A stretch of DNA of 64,000 nt, from assembly GCA_017512425.1 (NCBI GenBank), contig JAFWGI010000002.1, positions 62,001 through 126,000 on the forward strand, written 5' to 3'. The stretch comes from Hyphomicrobium sp. (GTDB taxonomy: Bacteria > Pseudomonadota > Alphaproteobacteria > Rhizobiales > Hyphomicrobiaceae). The notes under the pieces were generated by a model. The model saw only the letters and a list, made by a program, of their open reading frames with translations. It ran no database searches and had not been told where the DNA came from. A program made the translations under genes and the position numbers. Shown here in pieces: positions 1 through 8,462 of this stretch (positions within the stretch are counted from its first letter, which is position 1; the number at the start of each line of letters is the position of its first letter).

Positions 1-1503
1 GGACAGATCGAAGGCATTGAGCAACAGATCGAGGAACGCGTATTCGACTTCGCCTTTTTCGGCGACGAGCACGGCCGGCGCCAATCCGCCTTCGCCCTTG
101 GCGATGGCCGCGTCAAACTTGGCGTAGCCCTTTGCATCCGTCTCAGCGGTCGCGAGCACTTCGTTGTTGCGCGCGATCAGCTTGACTTTGGCGTTCGCTA
201 TCGACGTTGCGTCCGCCAGCGAACGCACGAAGGCGTGCACGCCGTCGCTGCCGGAAAATGCGGTCAAGCCGAGATCGGAGACGATGAACCACTGCGTCGC
301 GCGCTGGCCGTCGTCGCCCTTCTGCTTTTCGGTCGGCTTGGCGATCATGACGTAGGTGCCGGCTTCAAGCTTGCCGGTCGCATCCGTCACGGGGATCGCG
401 GTCGTCACTTCCTCGTTGATCTTGGCGGCGATGTCCATTTCGCCCGAGTAGACCTTGATGCCCGAGCGGTCGCGAATGTTATCGATCTCGTAGTCGGACA
501 GCTGCCGCTGGAAATCACCCGACTGCAGCGTCGCGGCGAGATTGCGGTCGCCGATGCGGAAGACATCGACGGCGATCTTCTGCGTGTTCGTCGTGACGAC
601 CGGAATGCCCTGTTGGCCGCGGCTCGGCAAAACGTAAGCCTTGCCCGTGAAGCGCACGAGCGCCGAACGATCCGGCATATAGATCGCGAGATCGGAGGCC
701 TTGTTCAAGTTTTCGCCGATGTCGGATGGCAAACCGGCGCGCATCTGGATTTGATAGCGCTCGCCATGCTTCAAGCCTTCGACACAGAGTTGCTTGCCTT
801 CCTGCGTGAGCGACTGCGGGTCTTTGCCGTCGACCGAGACGAATTTGGCGACGTCGACTTCCTTGCGCGACAGGTCTTCCGAGAACTGCAGGCAGACGCG
901 CGGCGGCGTCGCTTCGTTGTCGACGCGGTAATCCATCATGCGGAAGCCGTGCTCTGCGCGTAGCTTGTCGTAGGCTTCGCGTGCGGGCTGGTTGTCGGCG
1001 ACTTCAAAGCTCATGCGCAGCGCATCGATGGCCGGGCGCCAGTATGAGCGGCGTTCGAGTGCTTGGCCGAGTACGAAAAGGGCTTTCGATTTCTGCGCCG
1101 CGTCCGTCGCGCGTTCATAGCCGCGATAGGCAGCACCCGACGCGTGCACCGGCAAGTCATAGCGTTCGGCCTTTTCAGGGTCTGGCTTGATCGCGAGCAG
1201 CGCTTCTGCGAGGCGCGTCCAGGCGGCGCCGTCCTTGTCGTCGCTGGCGACGACATTAGCGAGATAACGTGAAGCCGCCCGCGCGTCGGTTGCAAAAACC
1301 TTCTCGGCTTCGGCTTTGAGTGCGACGGGCGCCTTGCCGTCCGAGCGCCAGTTGGATTTCAAGAAGGCCGCATAGCGTTTGGCGTCGGCGGCAACGCCTT
1401 GATGCGAAAATCCGGGGTCCGCTGCAATTGCGGGCGCGAGAGCTCCGAGCGTCACGCTTGCGATCATGGTCGTGATCAGGGCGAGGCGGGCGAAAAAGGA
1501 CAT
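1..1503 (-). CDS. Alpha-2-macroglobulin family protein, N-terminal part (cut by window edge)
   Basis: The frame is open from the ATG at 1503 to base 1, giving 501 codons with no stop, so the C-terminal two thirds lie outside the window. Residues 1-28 form a type I signal peptide ending near A-I-A-A; there is no lipobox, unlike E. coli YfhM. The beta-rich segments that follow (for example VRFTGKAYVLPSRGQQGIPV) resemble the macroglobulin-like domains of bacterial alpha-2-macroglobulins of about 1600-1900 residues, which trap proteases in the periplasm. The thioester region that would confirm the family is not visible. A class A penicillin-binding protein is encoded 3.7 kb upstream on the same strand, recalling the yfhM-pbpC pairing of enterobacteria. 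The family call is likely but made without a search. Confidence 0.72.
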   Translation of the reverse strand, partial: MSFFARLALITTMIASVTLGALAPAIAADPGFSHQGVAADAKRYAAFLKSNWRSDGKAPVALKAEAEKVFATDARAASRYLANVVASDDKDGAAWTRLAEALLAIKPDPEKAERYDLPVHASGAAYRGYERATDAAQKSKALFVLGQALERRSYWRPAIDALRMSFEVADNQPAREAYDKLRAEHGFRMMDYRVDNEATPPRVCLQFSEDLSRKEVDVAKFVSVDGKDPQSLTQEGKQLCVEGLKHGERYQIQMRAGLPSDIGENLNKASDLAIYMPDRSALVRFTGKAYVLPSRGQQGIPVVTTNTQKIAVDVFRIGDRNLAATLQSGDFQRQLSDYEIDNIRDRSGIKVYSGEMDIAAKINEEVTTAIPVTDATGKLEAGTYVMIAKPTEKQKGDDGQRATQWFIVSDLGLTAFSGSDGVHAFVRSLADATSIANAKVKLIARNNEVLATAETDAKGYAKFDAAIAKGEGGLAPAVLVAEKGEVEYAFLDLLLNAFDLS

Positions 1504-1698
1504 GGCTGAAATCCTGTGACTTTGAGACCGCGCGGGAACCGCGGGCCTATCGGCAGCACTATCGAACAAGCAGTGCGCGTTGCTAAGCCCAACAGGGCGG
1601 AAGGACGGAAGCGCGGCGGCAATTGAGGAAATATCGAGCATTACCGCCACTTGCGTCCTTTTTCCGGCGTTGACGTCCGACCGGAAAATTACCACGGC

Positions 1699-1731
1699 AA
1701 AAACCCCCGGGGATAAATTCCCCGAGGGTTT
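1699..1731 (-). terminator. Rho-independent terminator of the 219-residue gene
   Basis: Arms 1704-1713 and 1719-1728 pair over 10 positions with one C-A mismatch around a 5-base loop. Read on the minus strand the stem is followed by five T (complement of 1699-1703). It sits about 65 bases past the stop at 1793, so it should end that transcript. The 289-base stretch 1504-1792 otherwise shows only the likely promoter region of the macroglobulin gene. Confidence 0.7.
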
Positions 1732-1792
1732 CGATGCGTTGCGAGGTGAACTTGCGCGCCAGCCTTAACGGCGCGGATAACTCGGCCGGGCT

Positions 1793-2452
1793 TTAACGCT
1801 GCGGAACGGCGTCGCTCGTATCAACCGGCTGCTGTCCGGCCAGGATGACGTCGGCGGCAACCTTCGTCGAGACGACGCGGTTCACGGCAATCGACTTGTC
1901 CCAGAGTTTCTCGAACGAGGCGCTCGCATGCTCGGCGCTTGCGAGGTTGGCCGTGTGATACATTTCGAAAGCGTCGCGTTTTGCCGGGTCGCGGCGCATG
2001 CAATCGCCGATCCAGACGTGGCCTGCGCCAGCGACAAGCTGCTCGTGCGCTGAAGCAAAGCGGTGGTCGTTCAAGAAGCGCGCGTCGATTGCGCCGACGT
2101 CGAGAAGCGATTGCGTGACGCAGTCTTCCGACATCGGCTCGTTGTCGAACAGCACGACGCGAAGCGTGATGTTTGCCGCGGCGATTTCGCCGGCCATCGC
2201 CAGAACGGCTTGCGCGACCGGGCTGTCGGGTGCGCGTGCAACAAGTGTGATCGTCGACGCAAAAGCATCGGCGCACTCACCGCGCGCAGCCAGTGCATCG
2301 GCGATGAACGACTTGAGTTTGGCCTCTTTGTCTTCGCGGCTAAGAACTGGAATACGCGGTGGCGAAGGAAGGCGCATGTGGTTCATTCCCAGTGCTTGGC
2401 CGATCGGCATCCGCAGTATGGCGGGAACGATCGGGTGATTGACGAAGACCAT
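1793..2452 (-). CDS. Conserved-looking protein of unknown function, 219 residues
   Basis: I do not recognise this protein. It has no signal peptide or membrane segment, so it should be cytoplasmic. Residues 60-110 look like an alternating beta/alpha fold (TITLVARAP..., ITLRVVLFDNEP), and a GAGHVWIGDCMRRDP stretch lies near residue 155. Two cysteines occur, at the DC turn after WIG and in an EDCVTQ segment. Alternative in-frame starts exist at the ATGs of MPIGQ and MNHMR, and the true start may be one of these. It is separated from the macroglobulin gene by its own terminator and from the upstream membrane-protein gene by 84 bases. The coding bias towards G/C in third positions supports a real gene. 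Confidence 0.6.
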   Translation of the reverse strand: MVFVNHPIVPAILRMPIGQALGMNHMRLPSPPRIPVLSREDKEAKLKSFIADALAARGECADAFASTITLVARAPDSPVAQAVLAMAGEIAAANITLRVVLFDNEPMSEDCVTQSLLDVGAIDARFLNDHRFASAHEQLVAGAGHVWIGDCMRRDPAKRDAFEMYHTANLASAEHASASFEKLWDKSIAVNRVVSTKVAADVILAGQQPVDTSDAVPQR

Positions 2453-2536
2453 TTGGCGGCAAGAGTATTAAACAAGCGTTGCGGCCTGGATTGATTTGTG
2501 ACGATTTGGAATAAGCGCTTCCATTTCCACATATAT

Positions 2537-4903
2537 TTATTCCGCTGCTTCGGGCGCCATGCGTCCGATGAGGGCCATGTCCTGCTGTGAGAATTCTAAT
2601 GCCGCGAGAGGCTCGGCGTCGCCGTCGTCGGCGCTGTGCAAAGCAGGTCCAGATCGGGAGGCCGCGGCGAGCGCAGCCTGCAGCGATTGCGGCAAGCGCG
2701 CTTCGCTGACCGGCACCGTGAACGTTGCCGTCTCGCGTTGCAGCGTGACGCCAATCGTATCGTTCGCGGCATCCGGCAGTACCGATTGCGTCGTCATCGC
2801 CGTCAATGTCACGTCGGCTTCAGGGTGCGGCGGCAAGGGCGGCCACGGAACGCGCGGACCCTGCGGGGCGCGTGCGAATGCCGGCGGCTCGCGGCGCGCT
2901 TCCTCGCCGTAGGCTTCTGCATAAGGGCCGAAGCGCGAGACGTGTTCGGGATCGAGCGACAGTTTTGCGTTGCGCTGAGGAGGCGCCGCGAACGGCGGCT
3001 CCGCGGTGTGCTGGCTCGACCGCGCATCGGAGGGACGCAGCGCCGTCATGACCGACGCAAGACGGTTTGCGCGCGGACTTTCATGCGTTGGCGCAGTCCC
3101 CGGCGACATCGACGGGGCCGGACGGCGCGGCGGCGTCACCGGTTCCGTACCGATCGCATCGGGCGGCGCGGTCCGTGGCGTCGTCCGCATCGTCCCGCGC
3201 TCATTGGCTTCGGCGCGGCGCGCTGCGCCCATCACGGCGCCAAGGATGATGTCCGACCACGCGCCATCGGCGAAGCGGTAGACGCGGAACGCTTCCGAAC
3301 CTGCAAACTTGGAGCCTTGGCGCTTCAAGCGCTTCTGAATGCTCGCCGTCGTCGGCAGCATCGTGCGCTTGAAGATCTTTTCCTTCTCGAAACTTGCAAA
3401 CAGGTTGGCGAGCAACTGCGCTTCGACGCGCAACGCTTCGCGCTCGTGCGGATTGAGCCGCGGCGGTGCGTCGAGCGGAACCGCGACGTAGTAGTCGCCA
3501 TTCATGTCGAAGACGACGTGCCGGAAGATTTCAAAGTTCTCGCGGATTTCGTTGTCGCGGTGAATTTCATTGAAACGCGACAAGATTTGAATGACGGGCC
3601 CGCGCTCGGCGGCGCGCATCTTCGGCATCAGCCCGTCGAGCCGTCCGGCGCTTTGCTGCACCATCGAAACGAGGAACAGGCAAAGATCGACGAATACCGC
3701 GACCGCCAGCGGAACGTAGTCGCGCTTCGACAGTCCAGCCTGCTCGGCGTTGATTGCCGTCACGCTCGCCGCCGCCCCGCCTTCAACCGACTGGATCGCC
3801 TTCTTCTGCAACTCGCGCAGCTCGTCCGCCGACGGGGGCAGTTTGAACGCCAGCATACCGTAGAACGTCGCCGTCAGGCGGCGGAACGCTTCGATCGTCG
3901 CTTCCGATCCTTCGACGGCCGCGATCTGCGGCTTTTCAAGTTCCGGTAATTGATCGATGGCTTTGACGACGCCGCGCAGCGCCGTCTGCAACTGCGGGTC
4001 GGGGCAGGTGATCGCCCCATTCTTGGACTCGCCAAATGTGGTCTTCTCCGCCCGGTCGGCGAGATCGGTGCGGATCTGGCGCAGCTGCGGATCCGTGCGG
4101 AAGGCGTTGAAGCCGGTCACCGTCATGTCGAGCTTACGGCCAAGCGCCCGCATGAACTCGTTGCGCGTGCCGGTCTTCGGATCGAATGTGGAAGCATCCG
4201 ACGAGACGATTTTCGCAAGGTCGCCGTTGAGGGCGCTCATATCGGCTTTGACCGCGGTTACGCGGCCGTTGACGAATTCGGATGCAAATTGGAACCGCTG
4301 CGCGTCTTCATCGCGCATTTTCCGGCGTGGACCGTCGCCTGGGCGTGAATCCGGGCACGATGTGCCTTTGGTCCGCTCAAGCTCTGCCTTGGTCGTCGAG
4401 ACGCCGGACAGCGAGATCAGCGTGGCGTTCAATTGCTCAAGGCGCGTTGATGCGGCGTGCAGCGAGTTCTGGACCTGCGACACGGCGCTTTCCGCCGAGC
4501 GGGTCGATTCTCCTCGGCTTTCGAGCACTTTCCAATAGAAGCCGAACCCGAAGCCGATCGAAATTAGCGACAGGAAGACATAACCGGCGGCGTAGAACAG
4601 CTTTGTTGTGAAGCCGTGCGGCTTGAACAGCTGGTCGAGCAGCCAGATGATCATCGTCATCAGCATCGCGACGGAGAAGCCGATGATGATTTTATGGACG
4701 ATCGGAAGGTCGCCCATGTTGGCTTCGATCAGCTCCAGCATGCCGACGTACGTTGCGACCCACGACAGAATGCCAAGCCCGGCAATGAGAACGCCGCGCT
4801 TCCAGTCGCGTTCTGCCTGCGGCTCAGCGGGTTCGGTGAAAGCGTCGTGGGCGCTCAGCGTGCGCTCGCGTGACGTCGTGTTGTCCAACTCGAAATGCAT
4901 CAC
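2537..4903 (-). CDS. Membrane protein of unknown function with long soluble tail, 788 residues
   Basis: Three hydrophobic helices lie near residues 37-60, 70-92 and 100-125. They are followed by a roughly 270-residue hydrophilic, partly coiled-coil region, then a fourth helix near 395-420 (VPLAVAVFVDLCLFLVSMVQ). The remaining half is soluble: a folded-looking part to about residue 560, then a Pro/Ala/Arg-rich low-complexity tail. The layout recalls DUF4407-type membrane proteins, but that is only a topology resemblance. It lies 285 bases downstream of the penicillin-binding protein gene on the same strand, with a palindromic repeat between them, so co-expression is possible but uncertain. Function is unknown; an envelope role is inferred from its neighbours. 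Confidence 0.7.
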   Translation of the reverse strand: MMHFELDNTTSRERTLSAHDAFTEPAEPQAERDWKRGVLIAGLGILSWVATYVGMLELIEANMGDLPIVHKIIIGFSVAMLMTMIIWLLDQLFKPHGFTTKLFYAAGYVFLSLISIGFGFGFYWKVLESRGESTRSAESAVSQVQNSLHAASTRLEQLNATLISLSGVSTTKAELERTKGTSCPDSRPGDGPRRKMRDEDAQRFQFASEFVNGRVTAVKADMSALNGDLAKIVSSDASTFDPKTGTRNEFMRALGRKLDMTVTGFNAFRTDPQLRQIRTDLADRAEKTTFGESKNGAITCPDPQLQTALRGVVKAIDQLPELEKPQIAAVEGSEATIEAFRRLTATFYGMLAFKLPPSADELRELQKKAIQSVEGGAAASVTAINAEQAGLSKRDYVPLAVAVFVDLCLFLVSMVQQSAGRLDGLMPKMRAAERGPVIQILSRFNEIHRDNEIRENFEIFRHVVFDMNGDYYVAVPLDAPPRLNPHEREALRVEAQLLANLFASFEKEKIFKRTMLPTTASIQKRLKRQGSKFAGSEAFRVYRFADGAWSDIILGAVMGAARRAEANERGTMRTTPRTAPPDAIGTEPVTPPRRPAPSMSPGTAPTHESPRANRLASVMTALRPSDARSSQHTAEPPFAAPPQRNAKLSLDPEHVSRFGPYAEAYGEEARREPPAFARAPQGPRVPWPPLPPHPEADVTLTAMTTQSVLPDAANDTIGVTLQRETATFTVPVSEARLPQSLQAALAAASRSGPALHSADDGDAEPLAALEFSQQDMALIGRMAPEAAE

Positions 4904-5070
4904 GCAACCCGCACGTCAATGGCCCCAGAGTGGGCCCGGAAACCTGGCCCCAGAAAAGCCCACAGTCGCTTTGCTTGGCGCGTTTTTGATGTTCCAACTG
5001 CGGCGGTGTGCAGGCGGATCGCAGGCGCTTTTGGTACGACGCGCTGGAGCGAGAAGCGGCGCAGCACTTC

Positions 5071-5180
5071 GCCTCTCCCCTTGGGGAGAGGCGGGAGCGC
5101 AGCGACGGTGAGGGGGCTGTTACCGATCGCTGTGGCTGTAGCCAGCCCCCTCACCCCGGCCCTCTCCCAAGGGGAGAGGG
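5071..5180. repeat. Composite palindromic intergenic repeat
   Basis: Two hairpins with related sequence flank a central spacer. The left one (5071-5091) is GCCTCTCCCC, TT, GGGGAGAGGC and the right one (5160-5180) is CCCTCTCCC, AA, GGGGAGAGGG. Between them 5107-5118 (GGTGAGGGGGCT) is the exact reverse complement of 5144-5155, so the whole element can fold into one long cruciform. It fills the gap between two co-oriented genes. Such CCCTCTCC...GGTGAGGG elements are known as dispersed palindromic repeats in many proteobacterial genomes. Only this one copy was seen in the window. Confidence 0.8.
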
Positions 5181-5188
5181 AGGGTCGA

Positions 5189-7705
5189 TCAATTTGGATT
5201 GAGCATGCGGCGCTGCAGGGCACCGGGGGATTGGTCGTCAGCGGTACGATGCAGCGACGGCGGGATATAGGCGTCGGCAACAGGGGCTGGTCTTGCGACC
5301 GGACGCGGCGCCGGCGGCAGCAAATCGCGACGCGGATTGGCGCGCGCGTGGTCGGCAAGGTCTTTTAGAAGCGTATCGACGAGCGGCGCTGCAACCTGGG
5401 CTGCGTGCAGTCCCGTCGCCCAAGGCTGACTTGCCGAACCCGTACCGACGACGACGACATAGGAATACGCGGCGCCGTTCGCAAACTGCAGTCCGCCGCT
5501 GACCCAGTTGTCGACCGTCGCATTGGGATCGTTCGCGACCTGCGTTCCGGTTTTCGCAAAATGCAGGCGCAAATCCCCGCGTCGTGCCGCGCACCACTGG
5601 CCGAGCGATTTCAGCGTGCCGTGTTGGACGCCGCCCGCCTCGTAACAGAGCGGCGCTTGCAGCAGCGTTTTCAACAACGGCGCGCCGCTGCGCTTAATCA
5701 GCGTGTTCGGAACGAGCGGCGCCTGTTGGCGTTGCGCAACGCCGGCACCCGCGTCGCCCTTGAACGTATAGTCGTAGGCCCGGATCAGGCTCGGCATCTT
5801 GACCGGCTTGTCGCCGCGGCCGATCAGCGTTGCGAGGATTGCCGCCGACATATGATGCACACGTCGCGGCGCGCCTGCGATCTGCCCCATGACGGCGGCC
5901 GTCGACGGCGGCGTGCCCCCGATCTCGGATGCAGGTGGCATTGCGAAGCCGAAGCCGTCGATCAGTTTGCGCACGCGTGGCTGCCCGATGAGGGCCGTCC
6001 TGTTGATCAGCGGATCGTTCAGCGAGCACGCGAACGCGACGATGGCGCGCCGTCCGGCGCGATTTGCGCCGCCTTTAGCGCACGTCTCAAGACCGCTCGT
6101 CGGGGCCTGCGTGTCGACATAAAGACTGTCGGCCGTATCGCGGCCTTCGTTGGCGATCGCGATGGCTGAGATCATCTTGCCGGTTGACGCAATCATGCGG
6201 CTTTCCGCGCCGGGCTCGTACAGCCCGTTTGCCGGATGACGCGCCGAGATCGACCCGAAGTACGGTGCCGTTTCGCCTGTCTCGTAATAGCGAACGATGT
6301 CGCCGTTGCTGTCGGCGGCAACAACAACCACGTTCGGCATCATCTTGTCGGCGGCAACTTTTTTCGGATCGAGCGTGTAGGCCGGATTGATCTTGGCCGA
6401 CCATTTCGCATCGATCGCCGTCAAATCAGCGTCGATCTTTTCGCGGAATCCGAGGTTTTCGCCGATGTCGAACGTTGTCGTGACGCCACGGACGTAGTCG
6501 CGCCAAGCAAAGCCGTAGCTCTGCTTCATTTCCTCGCGAATGCCATAGCGCGCTGCCGGCAGCAACACGTTGGCGCGTATGACGGGATTGGCCTGCGCGC
6601 GCTTTGCCTGCTCCGGCGCGAAGCGTTCCAGCGCCTCCTGCAATTTTGGACGAACCTTCGGGTCCGGCGGGCCGCCAGCCAGCTCCATCAATTCGAAGAC
6701 GATCTTCTTCTGCTCGCCTTCGTCGCTGATCAGCTTCTCAGCGCAGGTCCGGGCGCGGACTTCGGCGATGTAGCGCCATCTGTCGAGACGCACTTCATTG
6801 AGCTTGTCGTTGCCTTCGAGCAGGATGATCGGCTTGTTGACCGCAGATGCGAGCACGAATTGCTCGGCCGTCGACAGATCTTTCGCTTCTTTACCGAAGA
6901 CGATGCGACTGGTGACTTCGACGCCGTGGAGCGGCTGTCCGCCGGTGCGCTGCGCCAGCCAGATGTGGTTTGCGGCCCATTGCTTGAGCTTGGTGTCGTC
7001 GCCACCGCGCGTCAGTTCTCGATAAATGACCGGCGCCAGCCACCATTCTCCAAGTTTGCGTCTGAGCTTGGTGATGCCGCCCTCGCTGCGGCTCGGCGGT
7101 GTTTTGTAGATGACGCGCGCGAACTGCATAGGCAGCGTCGAGCCGCCGACGCCGAGCGACGGCCGCCGCAAAGCAATCGATCGCGTGATTGTCGTGTAGG
7201 GGATTTTCAAAACACCCGTCAGGTCGATGCCGAACGGATTGAGCGGCCCACCGAGGTAGCGGTCCTCGTGGTACTGCAGGCATTGCCAGTACATGTCCGG
7301 GACCTCGCGCACCGGGATCGATTTGTGATCCGGGTTGGCGACGTAATCGCCGAGCTCGATGGCCTCGTCCGTGTAGTTGACGTCGCGCAAGCTATCGAGG
7401 CGCGGGTCAAACGTGCCGACGAAATTGCCTTTGGGGTCATAGATCGCCGTCGCCAGCCAGCGTTCGGCGTCATAGCCGAGCTTGTCGTGCATCGTCAGTT
7501 GGCCGGTGTAACCGCGGATCGGCGCGATCACATAGACGAGCACGATCGCGAACAGCACGTAGAGAACGGCGAACGTCGCGACGTGACGCAGCGGTCCAAG
7601 TTTCGGATTGAACGTAACGGCCGACATCACGACGCGCACGGCGCGTCGTGGAGCAAGGATCAGAAAATTGGAAAGCGCGGTCAGGTGCCGCAGGAGCCGT
7701 AACAT
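5189..7705 (-). CDS. Class A penicillin-binding protein (transglycosylase/transpeptidase)
   Basis: This bifunctional peptidoglycan synthase polymerises lipid II and cross-links the stem peptides at the periplasmic face. One membrane anchor lies at residues 41-62. The GT51 glycosyltransferase domain shows the HEDRY motif at 146-150 (catalytic Glu 147), GGSTLPMQ at 187-194 and RKLGEWWLA with the second Glu near 220. The transpeptidase domain has all three penicillin-binding motifs: STGK (Ser 507, Lys 510), SLN (561-563) and KTG (718-720). At 838 residues it is within the usual class A range. The HEDRY motif lacks the usual following F-x-x-H and has instead an LGGPLNPFGID stretch, so it is a divergent subclass that may be closer to PBP1C than to PBP1A. 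A macroglobulin-family gene lies downstream, as for E. coli pbpC. Confidence 0.88.
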   Translation of the reverse strand: MLRLLRHLTALSNFLILAPRRAVRVVMSAVTFNPKLGPLRHVATFAVLYVLFAIVLVYVIAPIRGYTGQLTMHDKLGYDAERWLATAIYDPKGNFVGTFDPRLDSLRDVNYTDEAIELGDYVANPDHKSIPVREVPDMYWQCLQYHEDRYLGGPLNPFGIDLTGVLKIPYTTITRSIALRRPSLGVGGSTLPMQFARVIYKTPPSRSEGGITKLRRKLGEWWLAPVIYRELTRGGDDTKLKQWAANHIWLAQRTGGQPLHGVEVTSRIVFGKEAKDLSTAEQFVLASAVNKPIILLEGNDKLNEVRLDRWRYIAEVRARTCAEKLISDEGEQKKIVFELMELAGGPPDPKVRPKLQEALERFAPEQAKRAQANPVIRANVLLPAARYGIREEMKQSYGFAWRDYVRGVTTTFDIGENLGFREKIDADLTAIDAKWSAKINPAYTLDPKKVAADKMMPNVVVVAADSNGDIVRYYETGETAPYFGSISARHPANGLYEPGAESRMIASTGKMISAIAIANEGRDTADSLYVDTQAPTSGLETCAKGGANRAGRRAIVAFACSLNDPLINRTALIGQPRVRKLIDGFGFAMPPASEIGGTPPSTAAVMGQIAGAPRRVHHMSAAILATLIGRGDKPVKMPSLIRAYDYTFKGDAGAGVAQRQQAPLVPNTLIKRSGAPLLKTLLQAPLCYEAGGVQHGTLKSLGQWCAARRGDLRLHFAKTGTQVANDPNATVDNWVSGGLQFANGAAYSYVVVVGTGSASQPWATGLHAAQVAAPLVDTLLKDLADHARANPRRDLLPPAPRPVARPAPVADAYIPPSLHRTADDQSPGALQRRMLNPN

Positions 7706-7881
7706 GCGTGTCGCAAAGCCGCTTTACAGAGCGCGCAGACGTCGACGCGCAGTGTACGGGTAGCGAAAATTTACGGCTTCAAATGCGCCAAAGCGCGGCA
7801 GCATCGCGGCCGTTCAGCGGCCGGACTGCCAAATGCGACGGGCGTGACGAGCTGTGAAAGAACGACTGATGGCGCCTGGCC

Positions 7882-7974
7882 TCAGAAGTTATTCATCAGG
7901 ACGAACACGCCAACTCCGATGGCCGGGCCAACAAGAGTCGCCAATAACATCATTACGAATGATTTTGCCGCCAT
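7882..7974 (-). CDS. Possible 30-residue single-span membrane peptide
   Basis: An ATG at 7974 opens a 30-codon frame ending in TGA at 7882-7884. After a short basic start (MAAKSF) the product is almost wholly hydrophobic (LLATLVGPAIGVGVFVLM) and ends in NNF, typical of a small transmembrane peptide. A GGGG stretch lies about 10 bases upstream as a possible ribosome site. It stands alone between the penicillin-binding protein gene and the ATPase gene. No family was recognised, and short hydrophobic frames arise by chance, so this is tentative. Confidence 0.4.
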   Translation of the reverse strand: MAAKSFVMMLLATLVGPAIGVGVFVLMNNF

Positions 7975-8420
7975 AACACTTTACCCCGCACAACCGCCGC
8001 TATTCTCAAGCCGACGCATACCGCAATAGAGATTGACGCTTCCGCCTTACGATCCCAGTTGCCCCCTAGGACTTTCGAGCGGCCGTAACGCTATCCGGGA
8101 ACCGCCTCCCGGCTGGCGCTGCTGACGGAATCCCTTTTCTGTCAGCGAGAGGAATATAACGCATCCAAAAAACGCTTGACAGGCTGGCGAGGTGATTTGC
8201 CGGTTTGGCCGTGTGTTCGATGGCACACAGCATTGCACCGCACGGCAACACCAAAGACCGTCCGTAGACGGCGGGTTGTCATCTAGAAAATATCTAATCT
8301 GATGAGCCTGTTAGGCGGTCGCGGCAGTTGCTTTCGGCGTCGCCAAACAACCTATTGTTGTGCTGCAACACCGCGATTTGTAACAAAACATGAAATATGA
8401 ATTGATCGAGCAGTGGGGAT
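7975..8420. other. Intergenic stretch without a recognised gene
   Basis: This lies within the 757-base gap between the penicillin-binding protein gene and the double-ATPase gene. Short frames on both strands lack ribosome sites and protein-like composition. Base composition is slightly richer in A/T towards 8280-8420. Nothing else was recognised apart from the terminator that follows. Confidence 0.4.
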
Positions 8421-8452
8421 AAAAACGCACGCAAGCCGCCAATCGCGTGCGT
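8420..8452 (-). terminator. Rho-independent terminator of the double-ATPase operon
   Basis: ACGCACGC (8425-8432) pairs exactly with GCGTGCGT (8445-8452) around a 12-base loop. On the minus strand the stem runs into a T tract (complement of 8421-8425). It lies 11 bases past the stop codon of the ATPase gene, marking the end of the two-gene operon. Confidence 0.75.
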
Positions 8453-8462
8453 CCCTGAGATT

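Noticed and set aside
235..963. 242-codon plus-strand frame opposite the macroglobulin gene
   Set aside because: The minus-strand frame is open throughout, starts with a signal peptide and has a protein-like beta-rich composition.
2636..3949. 437-codon plus-strand frame opposite the 788-residue membrane protein
   Set aside because: Extremely Arg-rich translation without domains; the minus-strand frame has clear membrane helices.
6236..7702. 488-codon plus-strand frame opposite the penicillin-binding protein gene
   Set aside because: The opposing gene has complete GT51 and transpeptidase motifs.
7844..8029. 61-codon plus-strand frame in the gap after the PBP gene
   Set aside because: No ribosome site and unlike a protein; the overlapping minus-strand 30-codon frame is the better candidate.
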